DNA from: Chionis minor
Taxonomy: Eukaryota; Chordata; Aves; Charadriiformes; Chionididae
Length of the DNA stretch: 64,000 nt
Direction of reading: 5' to 3'
Assembly (NCBI GenBank): GCA_013398295.1
Contig: VZSF01006617.1
Span: forward strand, 62,001 to 126,000
Below, piece by piece: positions 1 to 10,240 of the stretch. Every line of letters starts with the position of its first letter. Position 1 is the stretch's first letter. The notes under the pieces are model-generated. The model saw only the letters and a program-made list of their open reading frames with translations. It searched no databases and was not told where the DNA came from. The position numbers were made by a program, and so were the translations under genes.

Positions 1-94
1 ACGGCTTCTGCTGGCTGAAGAGCATTTCAGCCTGCTCCTCGTGCAGGAAGAGTTGATGCTGCGGTTGCCTCTCCTCACTAGGCAAATCAACAAG

Positions 95-113
95 AAAGGA
101 AGGAAGGAAGGGA
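95..113. repeat. (AAGG)n microsatellite
   Basis: Four to five units of a GGAA/AAGG tetramer in otherwise unique sequence. This is a short simple repeat with no visible role. Confidence 0.8.
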
Positions 114-214
114 TCGGCTCGCCTCCAGCAGTTTTGTACTTAGACATGTGAAAGTGACTCATGAGATGCTCCTCCGGTGGTGGGGAGCAGACTAACATGC
201 AGCAGGACAGGGTG

Positions 215-400
215 ACACCCCAGCTTTGCCACTGACGCCCAGACATGTAAAATTATTTTCCCAGTGAAACTGGAGGGACTTTAAGTGGATAATTGGGCAT
301 CGAGCCTTTGCTCTTCCTCCTGTGTAGCTCCATATTTATATAAAGTGGGGATAATATTTCCCTGTGTAATAAAGGGTTTATAAGATCAAAGTCCATTTAG
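215..400 (+). mobile_element. MIR-like amniote SINE, plus orientation, diverged
   Basis: The order of landmarks matches the conserved core and tail of the MIR-type tRNA-SINE. A 'cagctttgccactga' start is followed by a degraded core, then 'aaagtggggataata' at about 340-354, then a 'gtaataaagggtttataagatc' tail resembling the 'gtaaagcgctttgagatc' end. The match is from recognition of the family and is heavily diverged. No target-site duplication is visible. Confidence 0.55.
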
Positions 401-2176
401 TCTGAGGGGTTCTCAAATACTGTGTTGTTAAATATTAATGATTATAGAAGTATCTACATGGAGGGCTGCCTGTGAGGCCAAAAACTAAGGTTCTAGTCAT
501 TCCTCCCAATAGTCTGTTTTTCTGGCTGGTTTCAGTATTTCACTCAACTTGAAAGAATAAAACTAGAACATATAACAGTAAAACTGTAAGCCCTTGCAAA
601 AACAAACAGAAAGTCCAAGCAGGTGTAGTGCCTTACAGATGCCCTTAAACTTTTTTTTTTCCTTTCCCTTAATTCCTTGAAATAAACCCAGGGTTGCATA
701 AGCAATAAACAAAGCTTAAGTTTGTGCCCAACAATTGCCAACAGACTTCTCTAAACTGCATTCTTGTTACACTGCGTCCTACAGATTGTGGAAGGCGAAA
801 TTCCAAGGTAAGCCAAAGATAGTAATTTTATTCTCTGGCTAACATTTAAAAGAGATCTGCAGCAGAAATAATCTCAGGAACAATCTCTGTCCCTCATCAA
901 GGTTTATAACTGATTTCCCCCCTCAAGAGGAGAGGGAGGCCACTCATCATTTCAGGAAGAAGCCACAGAGCCTTATATTTTCTTATTAGAAGGTTCCCCG
1001 AGTATGCCAGGAAAACAGATTGCTCCAGTATTTGCAGTCTGCGCAGCACGGGTAGTTTCTTGGCCCCTTGGCAGATGTTTGCAGCAGGATTGTGAGCCTC
1101 TGCATTGCACTGGGCAGGTAACAGAGGCCATTTGGGCAAGCGAGTCCTTGGCAGTGCATGAGGAATGGGGTCTGGAAAGCACACAGCTGTTAAACCCCTT
1201 TGCTCCCAGCTGGTTAGTCAAATGCTGCACTCTTCTTTTTAAGTAGAAGCAGCTTTTGAAAAGCTGTGGGGGCATGTGGGAGCTGCTGGGACCACTGCCA
1301 TGTCTTCTGTTTTGCCCCAGCGCAGAGTGGCACTAAGGGAGAAGTGTCCTCTGGGTCCGTTTTTGTCTCCTTTCAGGCCCTCTTGACAATTCTGACTAAA
1401 GGAGAGGGGACAGAGGGTGACGTGTTCTGAGGGGCGAGGAGGTTCTTCTCCAAAACATGGGAGTAACCAGACCATCCATGGTATCTTCTGCTTCCCCTCA
1501 CCTGCACTGCCTTAGCCCCCGGTGGGCAAAGGAAAGCTGAAATTGCACTGGTTTGCATGTCAGACCAATTTTAAAGAAGGGCTGGCACTGCAGTCCTTGC
1601 AATGACAGTCTCCTCCCATCACTGCAGTTGTGGCAGACACTGTCCAGTAAACTGTCCTCTGGAAAGTTTAGAGGTGGCGTGTAATATGAACACAAGCTTA
1701 ACAAATAGGAAAAAAAATCACCTCCAAAGGTTTCTGACAATCATTGCTCCCAAAAGAACCAAATGTGAAAGAGGCTGCCATTTCTGTTTGAGCCTTGCAG
1801 GCTGGTTGCTCTTTTATTTTAATTACTTTTAGCTAACAAACAAGATGTGCATTGTACTCAGCCACACTTGCGATTTGGAAGAAAAGAGCCTCCTGAGACT
1901 GCAAGGGAACGTGGTGCTGTCCCAGCCTCTCCTTCTTGGAGGCTGAGTGTAGTTTCCTCCTGCTATCCCCTGCAAAACCCTGGAACAAAGTTGTGTTATA
2001 TTGGCTTACACCTGAAGCTGAGCAAGCCCCGTGGAAGCCAGCCTGCTGAGGGTTTCACGCTTTCTCTGGATGCTCCTGCAGCAAGCACATGAAATACTGG
2101 GGACAGTCGCTGGCTTTTTGAAAAACAGCTGCTGTGCTAGAAACAGTGTGTTAAAAGAGATGAAAAAGCTCTCCAG
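401..2176. other. Unique sequence, no gene seen
   Basis: Only short open frames occur here, in all frames on both strands, with no domain, splice-flanked exon or repeat that I can recognise. Confidence 0.5.
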
Positions 2177-2620
2177 TTCTCCCTTTCTTTTTTTTTTTTT
2201 TCCCCCTTTTCCTTTTTTTTCCTCTTCTGGGCCTCCCCAGAGTCTAACCATTGTGGCGCTGCTGCCAGGCATATATTTGCAGTTGCATCATATGCAGCAC
2301 ATCACTCCGGTGCGCGTGTGCGCCCATGGCCAGGGCTGGGACCAGTGGTGCTCGGAGGCTGACCAGGCTCGCTCTGCCTGCGCTGGGATTCCACAGCCAG
2401 CCTTAAATATCCCGGTTATTTTTATCCTCCGACGTAATGCCGTGAGAGGCCGTCCCACCGGTGGCAGGGCAACAGCTACACAATGTTTCCCTTTAGTCGG
2501 GAAGGGAAATGGAAAGAGGCCAGGCTTCCTGATCACATGGTGCCTGAAGTCAATGAAGAAAATTAGGGAAAAAACCCCCTCCTCCCTCCCACTTCTTTTT
2601 TTTTTTGTTTTTTTTTTAGC
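2177..2620 (+). promoter_or_regulatory. CpG-rich short segment bounded by two pyrimidine tracts
   Basis: About fourteen CpG dinucleotides fall between roughly 2307 and 2500, counted by eye, which is far above the surrounding sequence. The segment is preceded by a C/T tract (about 2178-2227) and followed by another (about 2574-2617). The second tract ends in TTTAG at 2618-2619, a strong splice-acceptor shape. A further CpG cluster of about seven sits at 2830-2925. Between them are TTAAATAT and a CACATG E-box. Vertebrate DNA that keeps CpGs is often unmethylated regulatory DNA, but calling this a promoter or enhancer is inference. The 209-codon plus frame across 2031-2660 runs through the T tracts as polyphenylalanine and is not a convincing gene. 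Confidence 0.35.
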
Positions 2621-4610
2621 AAGCTGGTCCAACTTAACCCTTGGCACAAAAAACGTCTAAGAGAGAGCAGCCTGTTGGGACGCAAGCCAGGAAAGCATCA
2701 GGGGAAAGAAAAAAAAGCACAAAACCAGAACATAAACACAAGATTGCTGCAGTAATTGGTGGCTCTGAAAAACACTAAGGAAATGTGAGGCTTGTATGAA
2801 ACATCAGCAGACAAGAAGCAGGGTGATGTCAGACGGCCTTCCAGGATTAGAAACCCTTAAAAGCTCCCGAGCGCAGAGCTGCCTGTGACAAACGTAGCAG
2901 CTCTTCGGCGTGGAGGGAGCCGAGAAGGATGAGTTTTGTTTAAAAAAGTAACTTAACGACTCCAAGTTCTCCTATGGGAGAGGGAAAGAAAGCAGGGTGT
3001 GAAAACTGCAAAACCTGTCCTTTAATTATATAATAGAATAATTTTTTCTTTTCCTCTAGAAGTCTTTTAAGAAGTTGAAACACCCAAAAAAGTGAAAGCA
3101 CGCACAGTCTGCACAGATCAAGGCAGCAGATCTTTGGCTGGAGTATGTCCACGTTGCTCCTCTGGCTTGAGGGGTTTCTGACAGCTCTGAAATCAGTTTT
3201 TTTGCGTTCCCCAACTTTCTGTATGTGTGTGTGAAATGGTCACAGAGAGGTGGAGCATATAAATGCCTCATTTATTGAACAGTTTTCTCTAGAAAGGACT
3301 GAGGAAGACATGGCCACCCTTCAAAGTGAAAAACCTCTTGAAGATAATACACTGTATTTTCTGCACTCTGTTTGTGCAGGCTGCCGGTCAGTGGGGCGCT
3401 AGGAAGGTTTGTTAGTTTCCCCCCTTTCCCCACACCAGCTTTCTGGAGAAACAAATAGAAAAGTTTAAGATGGAATTCTATTTTGTGAGAGTAGTGTGTG
3501 ACTAATATGACTCCTCTTGCTGCCTTGGGACAAACTAATTTCAGAGAAAGGGATGCTAAATACCAGGTAGTTTTGTTTACTTGCTCAGAAAAAGTGCAAG
3601 TCTCTGCTCTCTGGCTTACATCTAATATCAGTGTACGGAGAGGCCGGGACACATCTCAATTCAGCACCCCTGCAGGGAAAAAGCACTTTCCCAACCAGGG
3701 AAGCTCTGAGCTTGGAGGGCAGTGCTCATGCGAAGTTGTTGCCTCAGTGTTTGCAGACTTGTGACCAATTTCCAGTCCCAAAAAAATGCTTTCCTACCAA
3801 CCAGCCTCAGCAGAACACTCTGCTCCCATCTGTTTCTGACGCAGGGTGCAAGCAGGGGAGCTCCCACTAAGCCAGCACAGTCCTGCAGGGATTAGGCTGG
3901 AGATGAGTGAGGGTGCCTTCTGCTGGGTTGCTTGCTTCCTCGCCTCCCCTGCTGGGCACACCTCTCGGGCAGCGAGTTTCCCTGGAGCAGCAACATCATG
4001 AGAGGACCGCGGCCCTGTCAGGAGCATGTCAGGGGGACTGCAGTGCTCAGAGAGCCCCCGCTCAGGGACCTGTCAGCCCCTACAGTCCTGGTGGGGAGCA
4101 CTTCTGGTGGGCTGAATGGACGCAACTGCTATGCACTCGCTGGCAGGAAGGTTGAGGATGGATTTTTATGTGGTTGCAGGAGGGAGACGGGTCTAAAAAC
4201 CATCCCTGGCACAGTCTCTGGGCACAAAGTGGTCTCCGCCACATTCGCCTACGGCAAGGAGGAAAAGATAACACTTCACTTTTAATTTTCGAACAGATGG
4301 AGTATTTTTCCCCAGCAATCTCTCATCCGTAGTTGGAAACCACATACCATAATGGTTTAAAAACATGTGGGAACCTGGGACAAGCAAGATGAATTTGCCA
4401 CTAATAACAACAACAATCAAAAAGTCTCCCCACTGCATGTTTTCTACCCCTCTCCCAAATAAATAGGTGGCTCTGTGCCAAGGTGTCTGATGAGAGTACT
4501 TCACAAAGCAAACATGCTTCACAGCTAGTGTTTTCCCAGAGAAGTCTCCTTAATTGCTGCTGCTGATTTGCTTAATTCTCTGGTAGCTTTTTTCAGAAGA
4601 ATTAAAGGGA
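2621..4610. other. Unique sequence, no gene seen
   Basis: Apart from the small CpG cluster at 2830-2925, I see no repeat or coding signal. Open frames are below about 130 codons and have no recognisable domain. Confidence 0.5.
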
Positions 4611-4611
4611 A

Positions 4612-4846
4612 AACAGGAAAAAGAAAGAAAGAAGGAGAGGAGGATAAAGAAAAAGAAAGGAAGGAGAAGAAGGGAAAGAAAGAAGGAAAGAAGGAAGGAA
4701 ATAAGAGCAAAGAAACGAGAAAGAAAAAGGAAACAGAAAAAAGAATGGGAGAAAAATAGAAAAAACAGAAAAAGAAGAAAGAAGGAAAAACAAAGGAAAA
4801 GAGAGAGGCAAAAGGGAAAGAAGAAAACAAAGAAAAAGAACAATCA
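4612..4846 (+). repeat. Long polypurine (GA-rich) tract
   Basis: About 230 bases are almost entirely A or G on the plus strand, made of irregular AAAG, AAGG and AAAAG units with only scattered C or T. The complementary strand is polypyrimidine, which produces artefactual phenylalanine- and leucine-rich open frames on the minus strand. Such tracts can form intramolecular triplex DNA and are length-variable. There is no sign that it is transcribed. Confidence 0.9.
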
Positions 4847-5175
4847 TGTGAAAAGAGTTAGCAGGACAGGAGAAAAGCAGAGCTTTTAGGATGCAAATAT
4901 GAAAATATCGAGGGGTTCAACACTAACAAGCTCATTACCCCAAATTAAGTCAATACAACTATAATAGAAAAAAAGATGAGACAGAAGGGAATTGTAGTCA
5001 CAGTAATGGTGGAGCGAAACAGAACGAGGCTTTGAACAGAGGTATGAAAAAAAAAAGAAAAGAATAGAATACAAAAGAAAAACACTCTCCCACGCGTTAT
5101 TTGTTGTTCCTACTTCTTTTGGTTTCTTTCCTCAGGGGAAAATAGAAATACAATACCAGACATGATATAGTTACC

Positions 5176-5197
5176 AAAAAAAAAAAAAAAAAAAAAT
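5176..5197 (+). repeat. A22 homopolymer
   Basis: Twenty-two consecutive A residues. No AATAAA signal or recognisable retrocopy body lies immediately upstream, so it is treated as a simple repeat. Confidence 0.85.
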
Positions 5198-5235
5198 TAG
5201 CACGAGAGTTTTCTAGCAACTCCCTTAAAAAACAC

Positions 5236-5489
5236 ATGGCGAGAGGCAAGCGCTACCCAGGAAAACACGCACTTTTGGAAGCAGAGCCGGAAGGGGACGG
5301 CGGCGAGCAATCCTCCCCGGTAGCCGGCTGTGGGAGGCACGGCTGGCTGGGGGGATGCTGTTTTTGGGGGAGTAGAGGGGGGCATTGGGGAGGGAGTGGG
5401 GGGAGGCAAGAGAGCAGGAAGGGGAGCGGGGCGCTGGCCGGGCGGGGGGCAGCAGGCTGGCTGGAGAGCCTGGCTCAAGCCCCAGCCGC
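5236..5489 (+). promoter_or_regulatory. CpG- and G-run-rich segment, possible small CpG island
   Basis: About seventeen CpGs, counted by eye, lie in roughly 250 bases that are visibly very GC-rich, while the flanks are AT-rich. On the plus strand the runs at 5377-5382, 5387-5390, 5392-5394 and 5398-5403 are separated by loops of 4, 1 and 3 bases, which fits the G-quadruplex rule. Another set of G runs lies at 5420-5450. Such segments are typical of promoters or enhancers in birds, but no TATA box, exon or transcript can be shown here. Open frames on both strands (97-101 codons) are glycine- or proline-rich by-products of the composition. Confidence 0.4.
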
Positions 5490-5705
5490 CAGAGCGTATC
5501 AAAACTCTTCACACGCATTAATTGAATAAGCCTCCTAACTCCCCTGTGATGTAAATATTATTACAACTGGAATAACAAAGGCACAGACCAGCTAAGTGAC
5601 TTCGCCCGCAATTGCACAGCGCATCGGTGTTGGAGCAGGAATTAGAATATGGGTCTCCTAACTGCTCCAGACAGTGCTCTAACCACAAAACCAGCCCGCA
5701 TTGTC
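5490..5705 (-). mobile_element. MIR-like amniote SINE, minus orientation, long copy
   Basis: Read on the plus strand, the reverse complement of the family appears in its expected order. First comes a 'gagcgtatcaaaactcttcac' block (normally 'gatctcaaagcactttac'), then 'cccctgtgatgtaaatattatt'. Next is 'aaaggcacagaccagctaagtgacttcgccc', then 'gtgttggagcaggaattagaat', and finally 'gggtctcctaactgctcc' and 'gtgctctaaccac'. This is the clearest SINE copy in the window, at roughly full core length. It begins directly at the end of the CpG-rich segment. Confidence 0.8.
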
Positions 5706-8700
5706 CTCCGGCTTGTCTCTCCTCTCCTTCGGCTGAAACGCTGCAGACATTTCCAAACTGCTTGCAAAAGCAAAACAGATGTCCTGTGTCTCTGCCGTTA
5801 TCCCTCCTTGCGGGAGCAGTTCCCTAGATGCGATTTCTGCCTTGTATGCAGCCCCACATGTGCGCAGGTGGAGGGGAGGCAGTGGAAAACCCCCAGCAGA
5901 CAGACGGCTGACAGTACTGGACACACAGGCGAGGTCATGGCATCAAGCTGTTTAGGCCAGCTTAACATGGGATGGTGTGGGGAAGTCCCCCTTTTTTCTC
6001 CTCACAGTTGCACGTCTACCTCCACAGCCCATACGGATGTCCCACCTTCCGGGAGCCACTGAGACTGCGGTTGCACTGGTGGAGACAGGTAAACTGACCC
6101 TGAGGTGCAGGTCTGTAAAACCACTTTCTTACTGAGTCCCTGCTGAGAGAAAGAAGGATACAAGTGGCAGTGGAGGGGTGAAAATCTCACTGGAACTGAG
6201 GCTGAGGAATCTACATGCGTAGGCAGAGCTGGAACTTCAGTGATTTGTGCAGGTCTTCCCGTTTTCCCCGCACTGGGCTTCCCTTCTGCCCGTTTTTTCT
6301 CAGTGTTTGACAGAGAGGGAACCGTGCTTTGGGTACTGCTGGCCTTGTGTTGAGCATTACTGTGGGAGAAAAGCAGGATCAAAGAAAAAACTGAGTAAGC
6401 TGGCTTTTGCCTGGCCATTGCATGGGACTGCTCTGTCTGCTGGACCCCAGTGCTTCAGTGAAATCTTGTCGGTTCCTTCATCGCATTGGACTGTGATGTG
6501 TCAGGAGGCAATCCCTTAATGCACTTGGAACAACTGCCCAGCTCATCTGTTCCTTCCAGCCACTGAAGTTGGTGGGAATTTCAAATGCTGTTGTGAGCGG
6601 GGAGGAACCAAACCAACATGGGGCAAACTGGGCAGCGGCGCAGCGCTCCTTGCAGAGGCAGATACGGAAGCTCGGATACTTACACTGTGAGGATGAAGGC
6701 TGAGAAACTATCTCCACCTGCAATTGGCTCAACGCTTAGCCTAAAGTCAATGCCACAGGATGGTCACAGGAGGTTCTCCCTGTTAAGGTGCTGCTGCATC
6801 CTCTGCCATTCTTTCAGTGTTTGGGGCAGCTGCCTGCAAGTCAAAGAGGATCTGTCCATTGCTGCCAACGAGAGACGGATTGAGCCTTCAGCAAGGTTAG
6901 TAAAATCTTGTTCAGAAGTCAAGAGTCTGCTGCCTGAAAGTCAATACACACTGTGAGCTGACACTGTAAAAGGAACTGTGCAATAGATGTTCCAAGTTCA
7001 ATTAGCTCAAAGTCAGATATTTCAAAGAACAGCTCAGTGCTGGGCTCTGCTCCATTTGTCATCCAGGGAGAGATTTTGACACTTCAGAGGGCAACATGGC
7101 CCACCCACAGTGTAAGGCAGTCTGAGAACCGCATCCCTTGCTGCAGGCTGCACAGCGACAGTCCCCAGTAAGGTGGGACACACCTGCATTTTGCTGCTCT
7201 CTTACAATCCTAGATGAGAGCAGCTACGTTGGCACTCAGTGCCTCTGAGAGATCTACCCCGAGTTTTACAGAGTGCAAAATTTTGCAGTCAGTGAGACCT
7301 TTTTTACTTTTTTTTTTTCTGCTCTGAGAATCAATCAAAGGCATGGAAGTACTGACTGCCAAAAGGCTACAGAAGACTGTTTCTACAACCTCTCCGAACT
7401 AATAGTGGCATAAAATTAAACATATTTTGATGCTATCTTATAGATTACCAGCAACCATCTATACTATAAGCAGGCCACATAATTAAAACTAAAAGTAAAT
7501 ACCTTCATGTGTTTGTGTGTAAATTTTATATATAAATATAATAAAATATAAATTTTATGCAGCCAGATGACCATTTTTATGCTGCTGTTACATTAGCTGA
7601 GGTTTTTACTTATTTTTATCTGTGGCCTCTTTTGTATTTATTGCAGTAAATATATTAATTAAAGTCAGCGAGGTAGATAATTTCTTGGGGTCACAACATT
7701 GCCTTGTAGCAAAGGCATTTTATGACATGGTGAGCCTCATGCTGCCACTTCCACAAGGGAGCTACGCCATTCACCATGCCTGTCCTTCAGAGGAAGTATT
7801 GCTGATCTGATTTTGTGTAAAAGGGTGGTCAGAAATAGACTGCGTGTCCCACTAGCAGGCATGCTGCCTCTCTGTATGGCTCCTTGTGCCAGGCTGGTAT
7901 GGTTATTCCTCCAGGACGCCAGCAGGGTGGAAATGTCATACAAAACATATGTATGTGACATAAAACATCCTGGCGGCTTTGGAGGCATACTTTGTACCGC
8001 ATTGCTCACTCAGTGGAGACTGCCTTATATGGTCCCAGACATGTAGGTTAACATTCAAATGTCCAGGTTTGGAGGGCACAGGGAATTGATCTGCCCTTAA
8101 ACCAATGACTGCAACACCCCAGTGATGTCTGATACAAGCCTCCCTCAGTTAGTGGCTGTCCTCCTGCTGATTTCGATTGGCTTTGGTTCACCTCCAAATG
8201 TCAGAGAAATTCTCCGTGGTGGAAGAGACTCTGGTTTTAGTTCTTGTTTTGTCATACCTGCCATTAGATTTAGCTTTGGAAATGACCTCAGACTTTTAAG
8301 TGGCACTCTCTTTGGCTTTCTAAACAATGTCTTGATTTTGCCAAAGGAAAAGGGAAGGAGACTCTTTAAACCAGCAGACTGCCCTTTTGTTATATCTCAG
8401 CTAAATCTGAACTAATCATAAGTTAGCCCATCCGGTCACACCGACATCATTGTCTCCAATTCTGATTAATGGATCACAGCTAACTTTAAATTAGGGCTTC
8501 TTGGTTTGCTTTTTAAATCCTATTTTAAATGGCTGCTATATTGCAGTTTCAACATGGCCCTCTTATGAGAAGACTGCACTGAGGGCTGTTTTGGAAGCAG
8601 ACATCTGGCTGTGAGCCTGTGATACCACATTAGCAGCCAAAGAGCTGGCCTGAAACTGCATTTGATCACCTGAAAGAGCTTCTGCAGTGCAACCAATAGC

Positions 8701-9026
8701 AAGGTACGGTGAAGGACTCAAAAGAATGAAGAAAAAAATCACAGTGGATGTCATAACGACCCGGGTTTGTTTATGTAACGTAGGGGGCTGAATCATATCT
8801 CAGCCTTTCATCACCCAGCCCTGGAACAGTAGTACTTTAATAACATCTAATGACAAAAATATGGAAAAAATTAGAAGCCAGAGCAAATGAGGAGGAGTTT
8901 TTTTCTGATGCCGACTAAGTTCCCTAAATGCCAGTCATTGTTTATTTTTATCCAAAGCTCCCCTTTCTTATTTATTTAACAGCTCAGGCTCTTATTTCTC
9001 TTTATGGTTTGCAGTTTGAGAGGCTG
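5706..9026. other. Unique sequence, no gene seen
   Basis: There is no recognisable repeat other than short T tracts (for example near 7306-7318) and an AT-rich stretch at 7505-7560. Open frames are all under 140 codons with random-looking composition. A 97-codon plus frame at 8122-8415 begins with a hydrophobic stretch, but it has no supporting signal. Confidence 0.45.
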
Positions 9027-9108
9027 TTTTTTTGTTTGGTTTTTTTTTTTTTTAATATATAAAGGGCATTTGATATTTTGAAGTTGCTACTTTTTTTTTT
9101 TTTTTTTT
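9027..9108 (+). repeat. Paired T tracts
   Basis: T7, T14 (9040-9053) and T18 (9091-9108) runs lie within 80 bases. This is low-complexity sequence with no associated element visible. Confidence 0.8.
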
Positions 9109-9972
9109 GGGCAGATAATTCTGGAGGAGTTCTTTCCAGTGTACCTGCTGCTTTATTAAAACTATGGCTGGAACATGGTCATTGATGTGCTCTTTTCTCT
9201 ACTCTCTTGAATACAGTGTGGCTCTTAGACCTCCCACCTAGACACTAGCTCATTAGGAACATACGAGATCAAGAACCTTAGAAACAAAATTGGTTTTTGA
9301 ATACTTGTGGAACAGGACATTGCACAGTCCTGTTTTGGCTCTGTTTTCATGGATGATATTCCTCCAAGCTGGCTTTTCATGCCCACAGATGACCTAGGTC
9401 TATCGAAGGTGGAAGGTATATTCTGGTATATGTTCTGTGGGATGTGGTTTCCTAGGAAGTCTGAGTGAGCCAGCCTTGCTTATGCCTTTGAGGAGGTACC
9501 GTGATGCAATATGACTCATGAAGCAGCTGGATGTGGATCATGAGAGCTGGATGCTATAACACCATTTTCTAAGCATCATCATGGCATAAGGATTCTAGCT
9601 ATCTTGGTGTCCAGAAGTCCAGGAGATTATTATTGCATTTTAACCCAGAACATGAAAGTAGGTCTTGTGCAACCAAAGATCTTGCCCTCCTGAATGACTG
9701 TTTGGAGTATGCCTCCATCCTGATAGCCAACTCAAAGAAAAAAGGTGTGAGGAAACTGGTTGACAATGATGAGCAAGGGTCAGAGCTGGATACAGGAGGA
9801 CACACCCTTCATATTTGGTGCCTTGTTCAGTGTGAGGCAAAGCAGATGAAGCTCCTCTCTTTAGATGGAGAACTACAAGTAGGAATCTTGTTCTGGCTGT
9901 ATTTTGAACACTGCCCTCACCAGATTGGTACCTGTTAGGGAGGGCTGCTATAATCTGTCTGGACAAGACAGC

Positions 9973-10240
9973 AAAGGGAAAGCAGGGATGGAAGGGATCT
10001 ACGGAGGCAGAGCGACCCAAGGCAGGATCAGATCTGTGCCACTCCTGCAGATGTTTATCTGACCCGTTCCAAATGTCCTCCACTGATGGAAATTCCCTGA
10101 TGATCTGCTCCGCTATGTCAGTACTCTTGGCATGAGAAAAGTCCTTCGATGCCTCTTCTCCACTACAGTTTAAAGCATAGATTCTTATACAACCTGTCAC
10201 AGACATGAGGAACATGTAATTAACTACCTCTCTTAATTTC
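9973..10240 (-). mobile_element. Ancient CR1-type LINE 3' end, minus orientation
   Basis: Read on the plus strand this matches the reverse complement of an old CR1-family 3' untranslated region. It has 'gcagggatggaagggatc' at 9982-9999, 'aggcaggatcagatctgtgcc' and 'ctgcagatgtttatctgaccc'. These are followed by 'cctccactgatggaaattccc' and, around 10160-10215, 'ctacagtttaaagc' and 'cagacatgaggaacatg'. The same landmarks occur in this order in CR1 tails of birds, turtles and crocodilians. The copy is much more diverged than the CR1s at 20 kb and 49 kb and has lost its ATTCTATG-type end. It underlies part of a 261-codon minus frame (9640-10425), the longest unexplained frame in the window. Confidence 0.65.

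Noticed and set aside
2031..2660. 209-codon plus-strand open frame
   Set aside because: It runs through two T tracts giving phenylalanine runs, and has no domain and no conserved-looking segment.
4525..4847. Phenylalanine- and leucine-rich minus-strand open frames that look like membrane proteins
   Set aside because: They are the complement of the polypurine tract, appear in all three minus frames, and reflect composition only.
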